Source: Comamonadaceae bacterium (GTDB taxonomy: Bacteria; Pseudomonadota; Gammaproteobacteria; Burkholderiales; Burkholderiaceae_C). Taken from it: a stretch of DNA of 64,000 nucleotides. The notes under the pieces were generated by a model. The model had not been told where the DNA came from, did not search any database, and saw only the letters and a program-made list of their open reading frames with translations. Made by a program: the position numbers and the translations under genes. Position 1 is the stretch's first letter; each line of letters begins with the position of its first letter. The DNA is taken from positions 1 to 64,000 of the forward strand of contig JAAFJC010000002.1 in NCBI GenBank assembly GCA_013297925.1, given 5' to 3'. Below are positions 52,255-60,877 of this stretch, in pieces.

Positions 52255-53085
52255 TTAGGCAATGAACGAATGGATAGCTTGCTGCACTCTCATGGATTGT
52301 TCCTTCTGCGGCGAATGCCCACACTGCTCTAGTTTTAATAGCGCTCTGCGCAGATTCCTTGCCGGGGGTAGGCCGATTTGGCTTGAAGAATCGTGCCCAG
52401 TGCCGCCAAGAGCGTTGATTTGGGCTAGGCTTCCGTAGGGATCGTCTTGGCCTTGGATGGCGAGAAGCGGGCAGGTGATTTGCTCGCATTCGGCTTCGAT
52501 GTTGAAGCTGCGGAATTCTGGGCTCAGCCAAATATCGTTCCACTGCCAGAAGGCGCAGTCAACGTCTGCATGGTATTTGGCCAGGCGCGCTCGTAGATCG
52601 CCGCTCTCGTAAGCTTCGCGAGCTTGGGCGATGGCTGAGATGCTGATGTCTTCCACGAAAAGATGCGGGGCCATCACGATGCAAGCTTGCACATCGAAGC
52701 GCGCAGCATGGAGCAGGGCAATCGTGCCGCCATCGGAATGGCCGAGCAAGACTGGCTGGGCGATGCCTTCCATGCGCAGCAGCTCGGGGAGCACTTGCCA
52801 AGCCTCGTGGTGCATGTAATGAGGCTTTAAGCGATTCGCGCCGCGCACATCGGCAATGGCATCGCTTTGGCCATAGCCACGCCGGGAATACACGAGGCCA
52901 GCGCGGCCTGTGGCGGCGCACAGCGCTTTAGGAAAATCTCGCCACATGGCGACTGAACCCAAGCCCTCATGCAAGAAGATGATGGGGCTTGCATCCGGGC
53001 GCGTAGAAGCCGGTAGGCGCAAAATTTCCAGATTCACGCCCAGAACGCTCAGTTTTTCACTTTTGGTAGCAACGGAATCAGTCAT
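52255..53085 (-). CDS. Alpha/beta hydrolase with repeat-derived insert
   Basis: A 276-residue hydrolase. The oxyanion loop is FLHEGLGSVAMWRDFP, the nucleophile elbow GHSDGGT, the acid lies in QGQDDPYG and the catalytic His in QCGHSPQKE. Between acid and histidine about 15 residues (IGLPPARNLRRALLKL) come from an in-frame, inverted copy of the ~40-bp dispersed repeat at 52330-52372. All triad residues remain, so the enzyme may still work. The family includes MhpC-like and pimeloyl-like esterases; the substrate is unknown. Confidence 0.87.
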   Translation of the reverse strand: MTDSVATKSEKLSVLGVNLEILRLPASTRPDASPIIFLHEGLGSVAMWRDFPKALCAATGRAGLVYSRRGYGQSDAIADVRGANRLKPHYMHHEAWQVLPELLRMEGIAQPVLLGHSDGGTIALLHAARFDVQACIVMAPHLFVEDISISAIAQAREAYESGDLRARLAKYHADVDCAFWQWNDIWLSPEFRSFNIEAECEQITCPLLAIQGQDDPYGSLAQINALGGTGHDSSSQIGLPPARNLRRALLKLEQCGHSPQKEQSMRVQQAIHSFIA

Positions 53086-53156
53086 GGCCTGATTTTGAAG
53101 GGGTTTTTGGCCGATGCCGCTGAGGGGAGCGGGTAAAATTAAGGGTTAATTCTGAG

Positions 53157-54194
53157 TTGAAAGCCCTTGTTTTGAAGCGTTCGCATTTTTTAGCTGGCTT
53201 GCTCAGCTCCGCCGGTGTCTCTTTTCTGCCAGCTTGGGCGCAAGTGGCGGCAGGCAAGCCCCAGGCACTGCCCCCCATCTTCGTGCTCAACTCACTTGAC
53301 GCCAAAGTGAGTGTGATTGACCCCGCCACGTGGCAAGAGAAGCAGCGCATTCCTACTGGCAAAGAGCCGCACCATTTGTATCTCACGCCTGATGAAAAAT
53401 CACTCATCGTGGCCAATGCAGGCGGCGATTCACTCACTTTTTTTGATCCGCGCACTGCGGCGGTGCAGCGCACGGTTCGCGGCATCATTGATCCTTATCA
53501 CCTGCGCTTCTCGCCAGATATGAAATGGTTCGTCACAGCGGCGAATCGTCTGAACCATGTGGATGTGTACCAATGGCAGCCGCAGGCCGAGCCGCCGCTC
53601 AAGCTGATGAAGCGCATCGCCACGGCCAAAACGCCCAGCCATATGTGGATTGACAGCAAATCCACCACCGCTTACGTGACGATGCAGGACAGCGACGAAT
53701 GGATTGCTGTGGATCTGGCCACGCAAAGCATCCGCTGGCGCATGCCCACAGGCGATATGCCGGCCGATATTTATATGACGCCTGACGATAAATTTGCCTA
53801 CATTGGCCTCACGGCCAGCGATGGCGTGCAGGTGTTTGATACGTCGAAAGGCAGCGCTGAGCCTGCCAAGCTGGTGAAGACGATCCCGACAGGCAAAGGC
53901 GCGCATGCCTTCCGCGCGGCGGGCGATAAGCGGCATATTTTCGTGAGCAATCGCGTGGCCAACACGATCAGCAAGATCGATACGCAAACGCAAAGCGTGG
54001 TGCAGAGCTTTCCCGCACCGGGCGGGCCCGATTGCATGGACATCTCTTCTGATGGAAAATTGCTCTACGTTACCTCTCGCTGGGCGAAGAAGCTCACGGT
54101 CATTGATCTGCAAACGGGCAAAATCGCTCGCCAGATCAACGTAGGCCGCTCACCGCATGGGGTTTGGACGCTGGATCATGCGCCTCGTGAATAA
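53157..54194 (+). CDS. YncE-like seven-bladed beta-propeller, exported
   Basis: A 345-residue periplasmic protein. It starts with TTG; an N-terminal signal (FLAGLLSSAGVSFLPAWA) precedes the propeller. Repeated blade motifs are seen: VSVIDPATWQEKQRIPTG, LTFFDPRTAAVQ, IAVDLATQSIRW and LTVIDLQTGKIARQINVG. Such proteins act in protein interaction or in PQQ-type dehydrogenase contexts. Its last 17 bases overlap the deacetylase gene, so the two are co-expressed. Confidence 0.85.
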   Translation: MKALVLKRSHFLAGLLSSAGVSFLPAWAQVAAGKPQALPPIFVLNSLDAKVSVIDPATWQEKQRIPTGKEPHHLYLTPDEKSLIVANAGGDSLTFFDPRTAAVQRTVRGIIDPYHLRFSPDMKWFVTAANRLNHVDVYQWQPQAEPPLKLMKRIATAKTPSHMWIDSKSTTAYVTMQDSDEWIAVDLATQSIRWRMPTGDMPADIYMTPDDKFAYIGLTASDGVQVFDTSKGSAEPAKLVKTIPTGKGAHAFRAAGDKRHIFVSNRVANTISKIDTQTQSVVQSFPAPGGPDCMDISSDGKLLYVTSRWAKKLTVIDLQTGKIARQINVGRSPHGVWTLDHAPRE

Positions 54195-55053
54195 AATCCC
54201 TTTGTTAAACGCTCTCTTTTTGATAGCTGCTTGCGCAGTATCTATGCCGGCCAGTGCCCAATTAGGTGCTCTTTTCGGTAAAAAACCAGCCCTGGTAGCC
54301 GCAGCACCTGCCATCCCGCCGCCTGCGCTGTGCGACAAGCCGGTCTACCTCACGTTTGACACCGGCCACATGGATGTGGCGCAATACATTGCCGATACGC
54401 TGAATAAACACAATGTGAAGGTGACTTTCTTCGCCGCGAACGAGAAGACGAAGGATGAGAGCACTTCGCTTGCGAAAAACTGGGGCGAGAAATTCTGGGC
54501 GGCGCGCGGCAAGGAAGGCCATGAATTTGCTTCCCACACTTGGGATCATCCAGTGCTGCAAGGTGATGCCAAAGGCGTTGAGACGAAATTCATCGTGAAG
54601 CCGACACAAGGCGCATTTGCAGGCCGAAGCTTCACTTGGGAGCCCAAGAAATATTGCGAGCAATTGGATTTAGCCAAAGAGCGGCTGGAGTTTTATACCG
54701 GGAAAAAGGCCTTGCCTATCTTCCGCGCCCCCGGCGGCAAGACGAGTGCCAAGCTCTTGGCCGAAGCTGAGAAATGCGGCTACAAACACGTCGGCTGGGC
54801 ACCTGCAGGCTTTTTGGGCGATGAGCTGCCCAGCGAGCGCGCCTCCAACGATGCGCTGCTGAAAAAAGCCTTGAAAGACATCAAGCCCGGCGACATTCTC
54901 ATGGCGCATCTGGGCATCTGGAGCCGCAAAGATCCGTGGGCGCCTGCTGTGCTAGAGCCATTGATCGTGGGGCTGAAAGAGCAGGGCTTTTGCTTTAACA
55001 CCATGCGCCAGCATCCAGCTTACAAAGACTGGATTGCGGCGAATGGGGGTTAG
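54178..55053 (+). CDS. Polysaccharide deacetylase (NodB) family protein
   Basis: A 291-residue exported protein. NodB motifs: YLTFDTGHMD (MT1, with Thr replacing the second Asp of TFDDG), ASHTWDH (MT2, metal histidines), FRAPGGK (MT3) and DILMAHLGIW (late motif). It removes acetyl groups from a cell-wall or exopolysaccharide sugar. The signal peptide core, residues 13-27 (LFLIAACAVSMPASA), is encoded by a copy of the ~40-bp repeat (54214-54260). The ATG at 54178 is chosen as it keeps a short basic N-region before it. The altered MT1 could change activity. Confidence 0.86.
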   Translation: MRLVNKIPLLNALFLIAACAVSMPASAQLGALFGKKPALVAAAPAIPPPALCDKPVYLTFDTGHMDVAQYIADTLNKHNVKVTFFAANEKTKDESTSLAKNWGEKFWAARGKEGHEFASHTWDHPVLQGDAKGVETKFIVKPTQGAFAGRSFTWEPKKYCEQLDLAKERLEFYTGKKALPIFRAPGGKTSAKLLAEAEKCGYKHVGWAPAGFLGDELPSERASNDALLKKALKDIKPGDILMAHLGIWSRKDPWAPAVLEPLIVGLKEQGFCFNTMRQHPAYKDWIAANGG

Positions 55054-55151
55054 TTTTTCGATCAATATCGCTTTATAGCCGGCGTATTTGTTGCGCAAGG
55101 CGCTATTCAATTTGTAGCGGTCTGGAGATTCTTCTCCGGTTAAGGTCGGCT

Positions 55152-55225
55152 GCGAGTTTGAAGCATTTCGCTCGCCTTCATGGTGGAGTACCACAAATCA
55201 GTCGAGCGAAATGCCCCAAACTCGC
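55152..55225. terminator. Large imperfect hairpin
   Basis: GCGAGTTTGAAGCATTTCGC (left arm, ends CTCG at 55174) pairs with CGAGCGAAATGC and AAACTCGC (55203-55225), giving a stem of about 20 bp; a smaller TGGTGGAGTACCAC hairpin lies in the loop. It sits after the deacetylase gene and may terminate it, though it lacks a clear T-run. Confidence 0.55.
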
Positions 55226-55364
55226 GGCCTGTTAGCTATCCTGACAATCTATGCGCGAAATGGTGGCTCCTTCCAGAGCGCTCAGCGCTCTCAGATTGGA
55301 ACTCTCCGCACTCATACCGGCCTTAGTGCGCCAACAACCCAACACGCTCAGATTCCAATGCAAC

Positions 55365-55393
55365 TTGCCAAACAGAAGTAAATATTCTATAAT
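55365..55393 (+). promoter_or_regulatory. Sigma-70-type promoter of the GbsR-cydAB unit
   Basis: TTGCCA (55365-55370) and a perfect TATAAT (55388-55393) are separated by 17 bases. This is the best promoter match I noticed in the window. Confidence 0.8.
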
Positions 55394-55412
55394 TTCAGTA
55401 ATTCCTGAAAAT
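55392..55412. promoter_or_regulatory. Palindrome overlapping the -10 box, probable autoregulatory operator
   Basis: ATTTCAG-TAATTC-CTGAAAAT is an inverted repeat with 7-bp arms that begins within the TATAAT box. AGTAATTCC is then repeated directly eight bases before the ATG. A MarR/GbsR dimer bound here would block its own promoter and that of cydAB. Confidence 0.6.
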
Positions 55413-55423
55413 CAAGTAATTCC

Positions 55424-56026
55424 ATGAAACTCACCCCCCTTGCCCAAAGCTTTGTCCTCCATTTCGGCGAAATGGGTAGCCGCTGGGGCATCAACCGCAC
55501 GGTGGGGCAGATTTATGCGCTGCTCTTTGTGAGTGAGCGCCCACTAAACGCGGATGAGATTGCCGAGGCGCTGGATTTTTCGCGTTCGAATGTGAGCATG
55601 GGTTTGAAAGAGCTGGATTCTTGGCGGCTGGTGAAGCTACAGCATTTGCCCAGCGATCGGCGCGAGTATTTCAGTGCACCGGATGATGTGTGGCTGATTT
55701 TTCGCACGCTGGCCGATGAACGAAAAAAGCGCGAAATTGATCCAACGCTCTCCATGCTTCGCGACTCGCTGCTCGTGACGCCCACGAATCCCGAAGATAT
55801 ACATGCACAAAAGCGCATGGCGCAAATGCATGAGCTGATTGAATTGGTGACGACTTGGTTCACCGACATTCAGCGGCTTGACGAGCAGACCCTGCGCCAG
55901 CTCATGAAGATGGGCGCGGCGGCGCAGAAGCTGCTGGAATTCAAAGACATGATGCTTTTCAAAAGCAAAGATAAAAACACAACGAAAGAGACAGCGCCTG
56001 AAGACTTGATCCCACCGATTTACTAG
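55424..56026 (+). CDS. GbsR/MarR family transcriptional regulator
   Basis: A 200-residue winged-helix regulator. The DNA-binding region is GINRTVGQIYALLFVSERPL, then NADEIAEALDFSRSNVSMGLKEL and the wing RREYF. It ends nine bases before cydA and is surely in its transcript. Likely it represses the operon through the palindrome at 55392. The signal is unknown; redox or respiratory stress is a natural guess. Confidence 0.9.
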   Translation: MKLTPLAQSFVLHFGEMGSRWGINRTVGQIYALLFVSERPLNADEIAEALDFSRSNVSMGLKELDSWRLVKLQHLPSDRREYFSAPDDVWLIFRTLADERKKREIDPTLSMLRDSLLVTPTNPEDIHAQKRMAQMHELIELVTTWFTDIQRLDEQTLRQLMKMGAAAQKLLEFKDMMLFKSKDKNTTKETAPEDLIPPIY

Positions 56027-56035
56027 GAGCTAGCC

Positions 56036-57400
56036 ATGAGCGACACTTTCGATCCCCTGATCTTGCACCGCATTCAATTCGCGGCCAACATCAGTTTTCA
56101 CATCCTCTTTCCCACGATCACGATTGCGCTCGCGTGGGTGTTGGTGTTTTTCAAGCTGCGCTTTGCGCGCACGCAAGATGCCAAATGGATGGAGGCGTAT
56201 TTCTTCTGGGTGAAAGTGTTTGCGCTGACCTTTGCGCTCGGCGTGGTGAGCGGCATCACGATGAGCTTTCAGTTTGGCACGAACTGGCCGGGCTTTATGA
56301 ACACCGTGGGCAATATCGCGGGGCCGCTGCTGGCTTATGAAGTGATGACGGCCTTCTTCTTAGAGGCCAGCTTCCTGGGCGTGATGTTGTTTGGCCTACA
56401 GCGCGTCGGGCATCGCTGGCATACGGTGGCTACGCTGCTGGTCGCCTTCGGCACGAGCCTTTCTGCCTTTTGGATCCTCGCGCTCAACTCTTGGATGCAA
56501 ACGCCTGCGGGCTTTGAGATGCGGCCCAATGCAGCTGGCGCAATGGTGGCGCATGTGACGGATTGGTGGGCGGTGATTTTTAATCCATCGTTCCCCTACA
56601 AGCTCTCGCACATGATGATGGCTTGCTTTGTGACCGTCTCGTTTCTACTTGCGGGCATCAGCGCTTATCGCTGGCTGCGGGGTGATCGCGCACCAAGTGT
56701 GCTCGCTACCTTGCGCGTGGGCGTGGTGATGGCTGCGGTGTGCGTGCCACTACAAATCTTCTTGGGCGATCTGCATGGCCTCTCTACCTTCAAGCATCAG
56801 CCTGCAAAACTCGCTGCGATGGAAGGCATTTGGGAAACTCAGCGCGGCGCGCCTGCGGTGCTGTTTGGCATGCCCGATGAAAAAGCGCGGGAAAACAAAT
56901 ACGAGATCAAGATTCCTAAGCTCGCCTCGCTATATCTGACGCACGATATCAATGGCGAAGTTAAAGGCCTCAATGATTTCAAAGGCGCGCATCCACCTGT
57001 TGCACCCGTCTTCTGGGGCTTTCGCATCATGGTGGGCACGGGGCTGCTGATGCTGGCTGTGGGTTGGCTTGCATTGTGGCAGCAGCGTAAGGGCAGGCAG
57101 ATCAAGCCGTGGCTGGGCAAAGTGTTGGTGGGTATGACGTTTTCTGGTTGGGTGGCCACGCTCGCTGGCTGGTACGTCACAGAAATTGGCCGCCAGCCTT
57201 GGCTCGTCACCGGTGTGCTCTCAACCAAGCAAGCCGCCGCGACGATTCCCACGCCGATGCTAGCAGGCACGCTGGCGATGTATATCACGGTGTATTTAAT
57301 GCTGCTCGTGGCCTATATCTCGGTGCTGTTTTATCTAGCGCGAAAAGCCGGTGCTCCTGAAGCTACCGCTTCGCCAAAACTCGCAGGGAGCCCAGCATGA
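56036..57400 (+). CDS. cydA: Cytochrome bd ubiquinol oxidase subunit I
   Basis: A 454-residue inner-membrane subunit that binds the three hemes and oxidises ubiquinol. Landmarks: HRIQFAANISFHILFPTITI (heme b595 ligand His), ALGVVSGITMSFQFGTNWPG, the GWxxTEIGRQPW quinol/heme region as GWYVTEIGRQPWLVTGVL. At 454 residues it has the short Q-loop of cyanide-insensitive (CIO-type) bd oxidases. GGAGCTAGCC precedes the ATG. It overlaps cydB by four bases. Confidence 0.96.
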   Translation: MSDTFDPLILHRIQFAANISFHILFPTITIALAWVLVFFKLRFARTQDAKWMEAYFFWVKVFALTFALGVVSGITMSFQFGTNWPGFMNTVGNIAGPLLAYEVMTAFFLEASFLGVMLFGLQRVGHRWHTVATLLVAFGTSLSAFWILALNSWMQTPAGFEMRPNAAGAMVAHVTDWWAVIFNPSFPYKLSHMMMACFVTVSFLLAGISAYRWLRGDRAPSVLATLRVGVVMAAVCVPLQIFLGDLHGLSTFKHQPAKLAAMEGIWETQRGAPAVLFGMPDEKARENKYEIKIPKLASLYLTHDINGEVKGLNDFKGAHPPVAPVFWGFRIMVGTGLLMLAVGWLALWQQRKGRQIKPWLGKVLVGMTFSGWVATLAGWYVTEIGRQPWLVTGVLSTKQAAATIPTPMLAGTLAMYITVYLMLLVAYISVLFYLARKAGAPEATASPKLAGSPA

Positions 57401-58422
57401 ACGAACTGCTCACTTTCAACGACTGGCTGCCCGTGATCTTCCTCGCCGTGATGGGCTTGGCGATGCTGGCCTATGTGGTGCTTGATGGCTATGACCTCGG
57501 CGTGGGCATCTTGCTGCGCAGAGCAGGGCAAGCTGATAAAGACATGATGGTCAGCAGCATCGGCCCGTTTTGGGATGCGAACGAAACTTGGCTCGTGCTC
57601 GGCGTGGGCATCTTGCTCACATGCTTTCCCGCAGCGCATGGCATCATTTTGGGTGAGCTGTATTTGCCGGTCGCGATCATGCTGGTCGCACTGATTCTGC
57701 GCGGCGTGGCCTTTGAATTTCGCGTGAAAGCGCAAGCGGCTTATCGGCCGTGGTGGGATAGAGCGTTTTACGCAGGCTCCCTACTTGCTGCACTGTCGCA
57801 AGGCTGGATGCTGGGCAGCTACATCATCGGCTTTGAAAGCGGTTGGGAAAGCAATGTGTTTGCGGCGCTGATCGCGCTGTGCTTGGCCGCAGGCTATGCG
57901 CTCTTGGGTGCAACCTGGCTCGTCTTCAAAACCGAAGGCAGCTTGCAACTACAAGCCGTGAAATGGGCACGCGGCGCACTGCTGCTCACAGCGCTTGGCG
58001 TGCTCGCCATCTCCGTGGCCACGCCCTATGTGAGCGAGCGGATTTTTGACAAATGGTTCAGCCTGCCCTTCATCGTGTTGCTCGCGCCCGTGCCAATCAT
58101 GACAGCGTTGCTTTTTTTCATCATCTATCGCAGCCTCAATCGCCTGCCAATGCGTTTGGCGCAGGGCAACGTCTATGGCGACTGGGTGCCGTTTGCAGCC
58201 ACAGTTGGCATCTTCATCCTCGCCTTCTACGGCCTGGCCTACAGCCTCTTCCCCTATTTGGTGATCGACAAAATGACCATCTGGCAAGCCGCCACCTCAC
58301 CCGAATCGCTCAAGATCATCTTGGTCGGCGCACTCATCGTGCTCCCCATGATCATCGCCTACACCGTCATTGTTTACCGCATCTTCTCCGGCAAAACACG
58401 AGCCATGAGCTACGGAAATTAA
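57397..58422 (+). CDS. cydB: Cytochrome bd ubiquinol oxidase subunit II
   Basis: A 341-residue inner-membrane partner of CydA with about eight helices. Landmarks: YVVLDGYDLGVGILL, SIGPFWDANETWLVLGVG and GVAFEFRVKA. It completes the oxidase. I see no small CydX-type gene after it; the sequence goes directly into repeat-like DNA. Confidence 0.96.
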   Translation: MNELLTFNDWLPVIFLAVMGLAMLAYVVLDGYDLGVGILLRRAGQADKDMMVSSIGPFWDANETWLVLGVGILLTCFPAAHGIILGELYLPVAIMLVALILRGVAFEFRVKAQAAYRPWWDRAFYAGSLLAALSQGWMLGSYIIGFESGWESNVFAALIALCLAAGYALLGATWLVFKTEGSLQLQAVKWARGALLLTALGVLAISVATPYVSERIFDKWFSLPFIVLLAPVPIMTALLFFIIYRSLNRLPMRLAQGNVYGDWVPFAATVGIFILAFYGLAYSLFPYLVIDKMTIWQAATSPESLKIILVGALIVLPMIIAYTVIVYRIFSGKTRAMSYGN

Positions 58423-58969
58423 ATGGGGTCAGATCCCAATTAATTTGGCGCTTTTCGCCTTTAGTTGATTGGCGGTTCTCGCGGAGGGCTACAGCCTGTG
58501 CGCACTCGCCCAGAGCAATGGCCCCTTCGGGGGAGCATCTGCAGTACTCAAAATCGAGGCACGGTGCCCAAACTCGCTGCGCTCAGACAAGGGCACCTCT
58601 GCGGCCTCAATTTTTCCGTGCTTCGAGCCCACTGCTCAATCGGGCCAGTGCGCACAGGCCGTAGCCCACCGCGAGAGCTTGTAATATTGGCGCGCAAATA
58701 CTCCGAGCGCCCAAAGCGCGATGTGACAGTGCCGTGGCCGTGCAGCACAATCAGAGCCCCGGGCTGGAAGCACGGAGGAATTTGGTATTTAACTCGATCA
58801 AAAGCCAACAGTGCGAGATCAAATTCTGAGTACTGCACAGGCTAACCGCGAAGCGGGCCGGGGCTCGTGCGGCATGGTTACGGCGCTGGCGCAGCGTGCG
58901 TTCTAAACAAGAAAATAGCAGATCGCCGGCATAGAATCTGCGCGAGCAGCTATTGAATTTATAGCGATT
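58423..58969. repeat. Gene-free stretch with a long imperfect inverted repeat
   Basis: After cydB a GGGGTCAGATCCCAATTAAT motif echoes the hairpin at 17805. Arms at about 58481-58523 and 58629-58672 (sharing GCCTGTGCGCACT) are inverted to each other across ~105 bases, so a large structured element is likely. 58925-58969 is an inverted copy of the ~40-bp repeat reaching the LysR stop. Several overlapping reading frames in this region lack family features and I do not call them genes. Confidence 0.6.
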
Positions 58970-59917
58970 TCAGTGCTTGAACAGCAAAGCCTCACGCGTC
59001 TTCGGCTGTGCGAGTTGAGCAAGCCACCACGAAAGAGCCTTGCCCAAAGTTCCACGCGCAGGGGTGTGCCAAGCGTAGTTGACCTTGGGCGCGCGCGGGA
59101 TGCGCTCGGTGGCAAGGAGCACCAGTCTGCCCGTTTCCACATAAGGCCGCGCGATGCAATGCGGCACGAAGCCGCAGCCCAAGCCACGCAGTTGCGCATC
59201 GAGCTTATCGGGCATCGTGCTCACGGTGAGTACGTCTTGGCCGGGTAGGATGCCGACTGTCACAGACTGCTTGCGCCGTGTGGAATCAGCCACGGCGACA
59301 ATGCGATGCTCTTGGATCACCTTATCTTGCAGCGGCTGCTTTGCTAAGGCCAACGGATGATGCGGTGCGACGGCAAAGACGAAAGGCACATCGCCGAGCG
59401 GCTTGGCTTGGATGCCGGTTTGCGTGACGCTCTCAATGCTGCCGCCAATGGCTAAATCGGCTTGGCCATCAAGCAGGGCATGCCATGTGCCAGAGAGCGT
59501 CTCGCCTTGGATGCGCAGGCGCGTGGGTGGGGCTGTATTTTTCTCACCGCTGACAAAAAACGCCTCACACAACTCAAACATCGTGCGCTTGGAAATCAAG
59601 CTGTCCACCGCAATGGTCAACTGAGGCTCCCAGCCCGTGGCCACGCGCTGCACACGCCGCGCCACGGCATCGAGCGCTTGCAACACATGTTCGCCGCCTT
59701 GCAGCAGTTCCTCGCCAGCGGGCGTGATGCGGGCTTGCTTGGCGCTGCGATCAAACAGAAGCACATCCAGCGCATCTTCAATTTGCCGCACCCGATAGGT
59801 GACGGCGCTGGGCACCAGCCCCATCTCCCGCGCCGCAGCGGCCATGCTGCCTTGGGTGGCGACGCTGCGGATGAGGGCAAGGGCTTCAGGGGTGATGAGG
59901 TCTCGAACGTTCTTCAT
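58970..59917 (-). CDS. LysR family transcriptional regulator
   Basis: A 315-residue regulator with N-terminal winged helix LITPEALALIRSVATQGSMA and GLVPSAVTYRVRQIEDALDV, then LLFDRSAKQARITPAG. Its C-terminal effector domain begins around WEPQLTIAVDSLISK. It is divergent from the pirin genes, with a hairpin element in the spacer, and is the natural regulator of the pirin-pirin-flavodoxin unit. The ~40-bp repeat meets its 3' end. Confidence 0.92.
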   Translation of the reverse strand: MKNVRDLITPEALALIRSVATQGSMAAAAREMGLVPSAVTYRVRQIEDALDVLLFDRSAKQARITPAGEELLQGGEHVLQALDAVARRVQRVATGWEPQLTIAVDSLISKRTMFELCEAFFVSGEKNTAPPTRLRIQGETLSGTWHALLDGQADLAIGGSIESVTQTGIQAKPLGDVPFVFAVAPHHPLALAKQPLQDKVIQEHRIVAVADSTRRKQSVTVGILPGQDVLTVSTMPDKLDAQLRGLGCGFVPHCIARPYVETGRLVLLATERIPRAPKVNYAWHTPARGTLGKALSWWLAQLAQPKTREALLFKH

Positions 59918-59995
59918 TTTTGAATGATGACATCAAAATCGTTCGATTGCAAATCCTGCTTCAAGGCATAAAGTTCAATTCAAGAGAACAAACAG

Positions 59996-60109
59996 CCGGA
60001 CGCAGAAGACGCAAAAGTTACGCAGAAGACGCAAAAAAGTCAAAACAGCCTTTTTCTCTTCTTTGGTATTTTGTTCTGCGTAACTTTTGCGTATTCTGCG
60101 TCCGGAATT
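59996..60109. repeat. Large inverted-repeat element, copy 3
   Basis: CCGGACGCAGAAGACGCAAA at 59996 is mirrored by TTTTGCGTATTCTGCGTCCGG ending at 60106. It lies between the LysR gene and the first pirin gene. The short centre (~35 bases) makes it the most compact copy. Confidence 0.86.
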
Positions 60110-60141
60110 TTGAATTTGAATTTGAATTTGAATTTGAATTT
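60107..60141. repeat. Hexamer tandem repeat (TTTGAA)n before pirin gene
   Basis: About five copies of TTTGAA lie just 5' of the AGGAGTC ribosome-binding site of the first pirin gene. Copy changes would alter the promoter-to-start distance and could tune expression. Confidence 0.85.
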
Positions 60142-60155
60142 TTAGGAGTCTCATC

Positions 60156-60857
60156 ATGATCACCCTTCGCAAATCCCAAGAGCGCGGCTATGCAGACCAT
60201 GGCTGGCTCAAGAGTTATCACTCGTTTTCCTTCGCCGGCTACTACGATGAAGCCAATATGGGCTGGGGCAATCTGCGTGTGATCAATGAAGACCGCATTG
60301 CGCCCGGCACGGGCTTTGGCACGCATGGGCATCGCGATATGGAGATCATCTCGTATGTGCTCTCCGGCAATCTTGCGCACAAAGACAGCATGGGCAATGT
60401 GAAAGGCATTCCACCGGGCGATGTGCAGCGCATGAGCGCGGGCAAGGGCGTGATGCACAGTGAATTCAACCATGCGCAAGGCCAAGAGACGCATTTTTTG
60501 CAGATTTGGATTGAGCCGAACGTGACGGGGATTTCTCCCAGCTATGAGCAGAAAACCGTGCCATCCGCTGAGAAGCAAGGCGTGTTGAAATTGGTCGCAG
60601 CGCCTGTTGGTGAGGAAGCCAGCATCAGCCTGTATGCCGATGCGCGGATCTACGCCGGTCTTCTGAATGGCAGCGATAGCGCCAGCGTCATGCTCGATCC
60701 GAAGCGCAAAGCTTATGTGCATTTGATTCGTGGTAGCTTGGTCGTCAACGGCCAAGAACTCAGTGGCGGCGATGCTGCGAAGATTCAAGGCGAATCCCTG
60801 CTCACGCTGAACGCTGCGAATGATGCAGAAGTGCTCGTATTTGATTTGGCCGCGTAA
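60156..60857 (+). CDS. Pirin family protein 1
   Basis: A 233-residue bicupin. The metal ligands are GTHGHRDME (two His) and VMHSEFNH (His and Glu), matching the pirin iron site. The N-terminus YADHGWLKSYHSFSFAGYYD is typical of the YhhW/quercetinase-like branch. Some members have quercetin 2,3-dioxygenase activity; others act as redox-sensing cofactors. AGGAGTCTCATC precedes the ATG. It is followed by a second pirin gene 20 bases on. Confidence 0.92.
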   Translation: MITLRKSQERGYADHGWLKSYHSFSFAGYYDEANMGWGNLRVINEDRIAPGTGFGTHGHRDMEIISYVLSGNLAHKDSMGNVKGIPPGDVQRMSAGKGVMHSEFNHAQGQETHFLQIWIEPNVTGISPSYEQKTVPSAEKQGVLKLVAAPVGEEASISLYADARIYAGLLNGSDSASVMLDPKRKAYVHLIRGSLVVNGQELSGGDAAKIQGESLLTLNAANDAEVLVFDLAA

Positions 60858-60877
60858 CTTGAAAGAAGGAGCACATC

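Larger units (their letters stand above)
55054..55423. other. Gene-free stretch with repeat and large hairpin
   Basis: Holds an inverted copy of the ~40-bp repeat at 55077-55119, a large imperfect hairpin at 55152-55225 (below) and the promoter of the GbsR gene at its right end. No gene seen. Confidence 0.7.

Noticed and set aside
58465..58845. Overlapping frames in the spacer after cydB
   Set aside because: They run through an inverted-repeat element on both strands, with no family resemblance; likely spurious.
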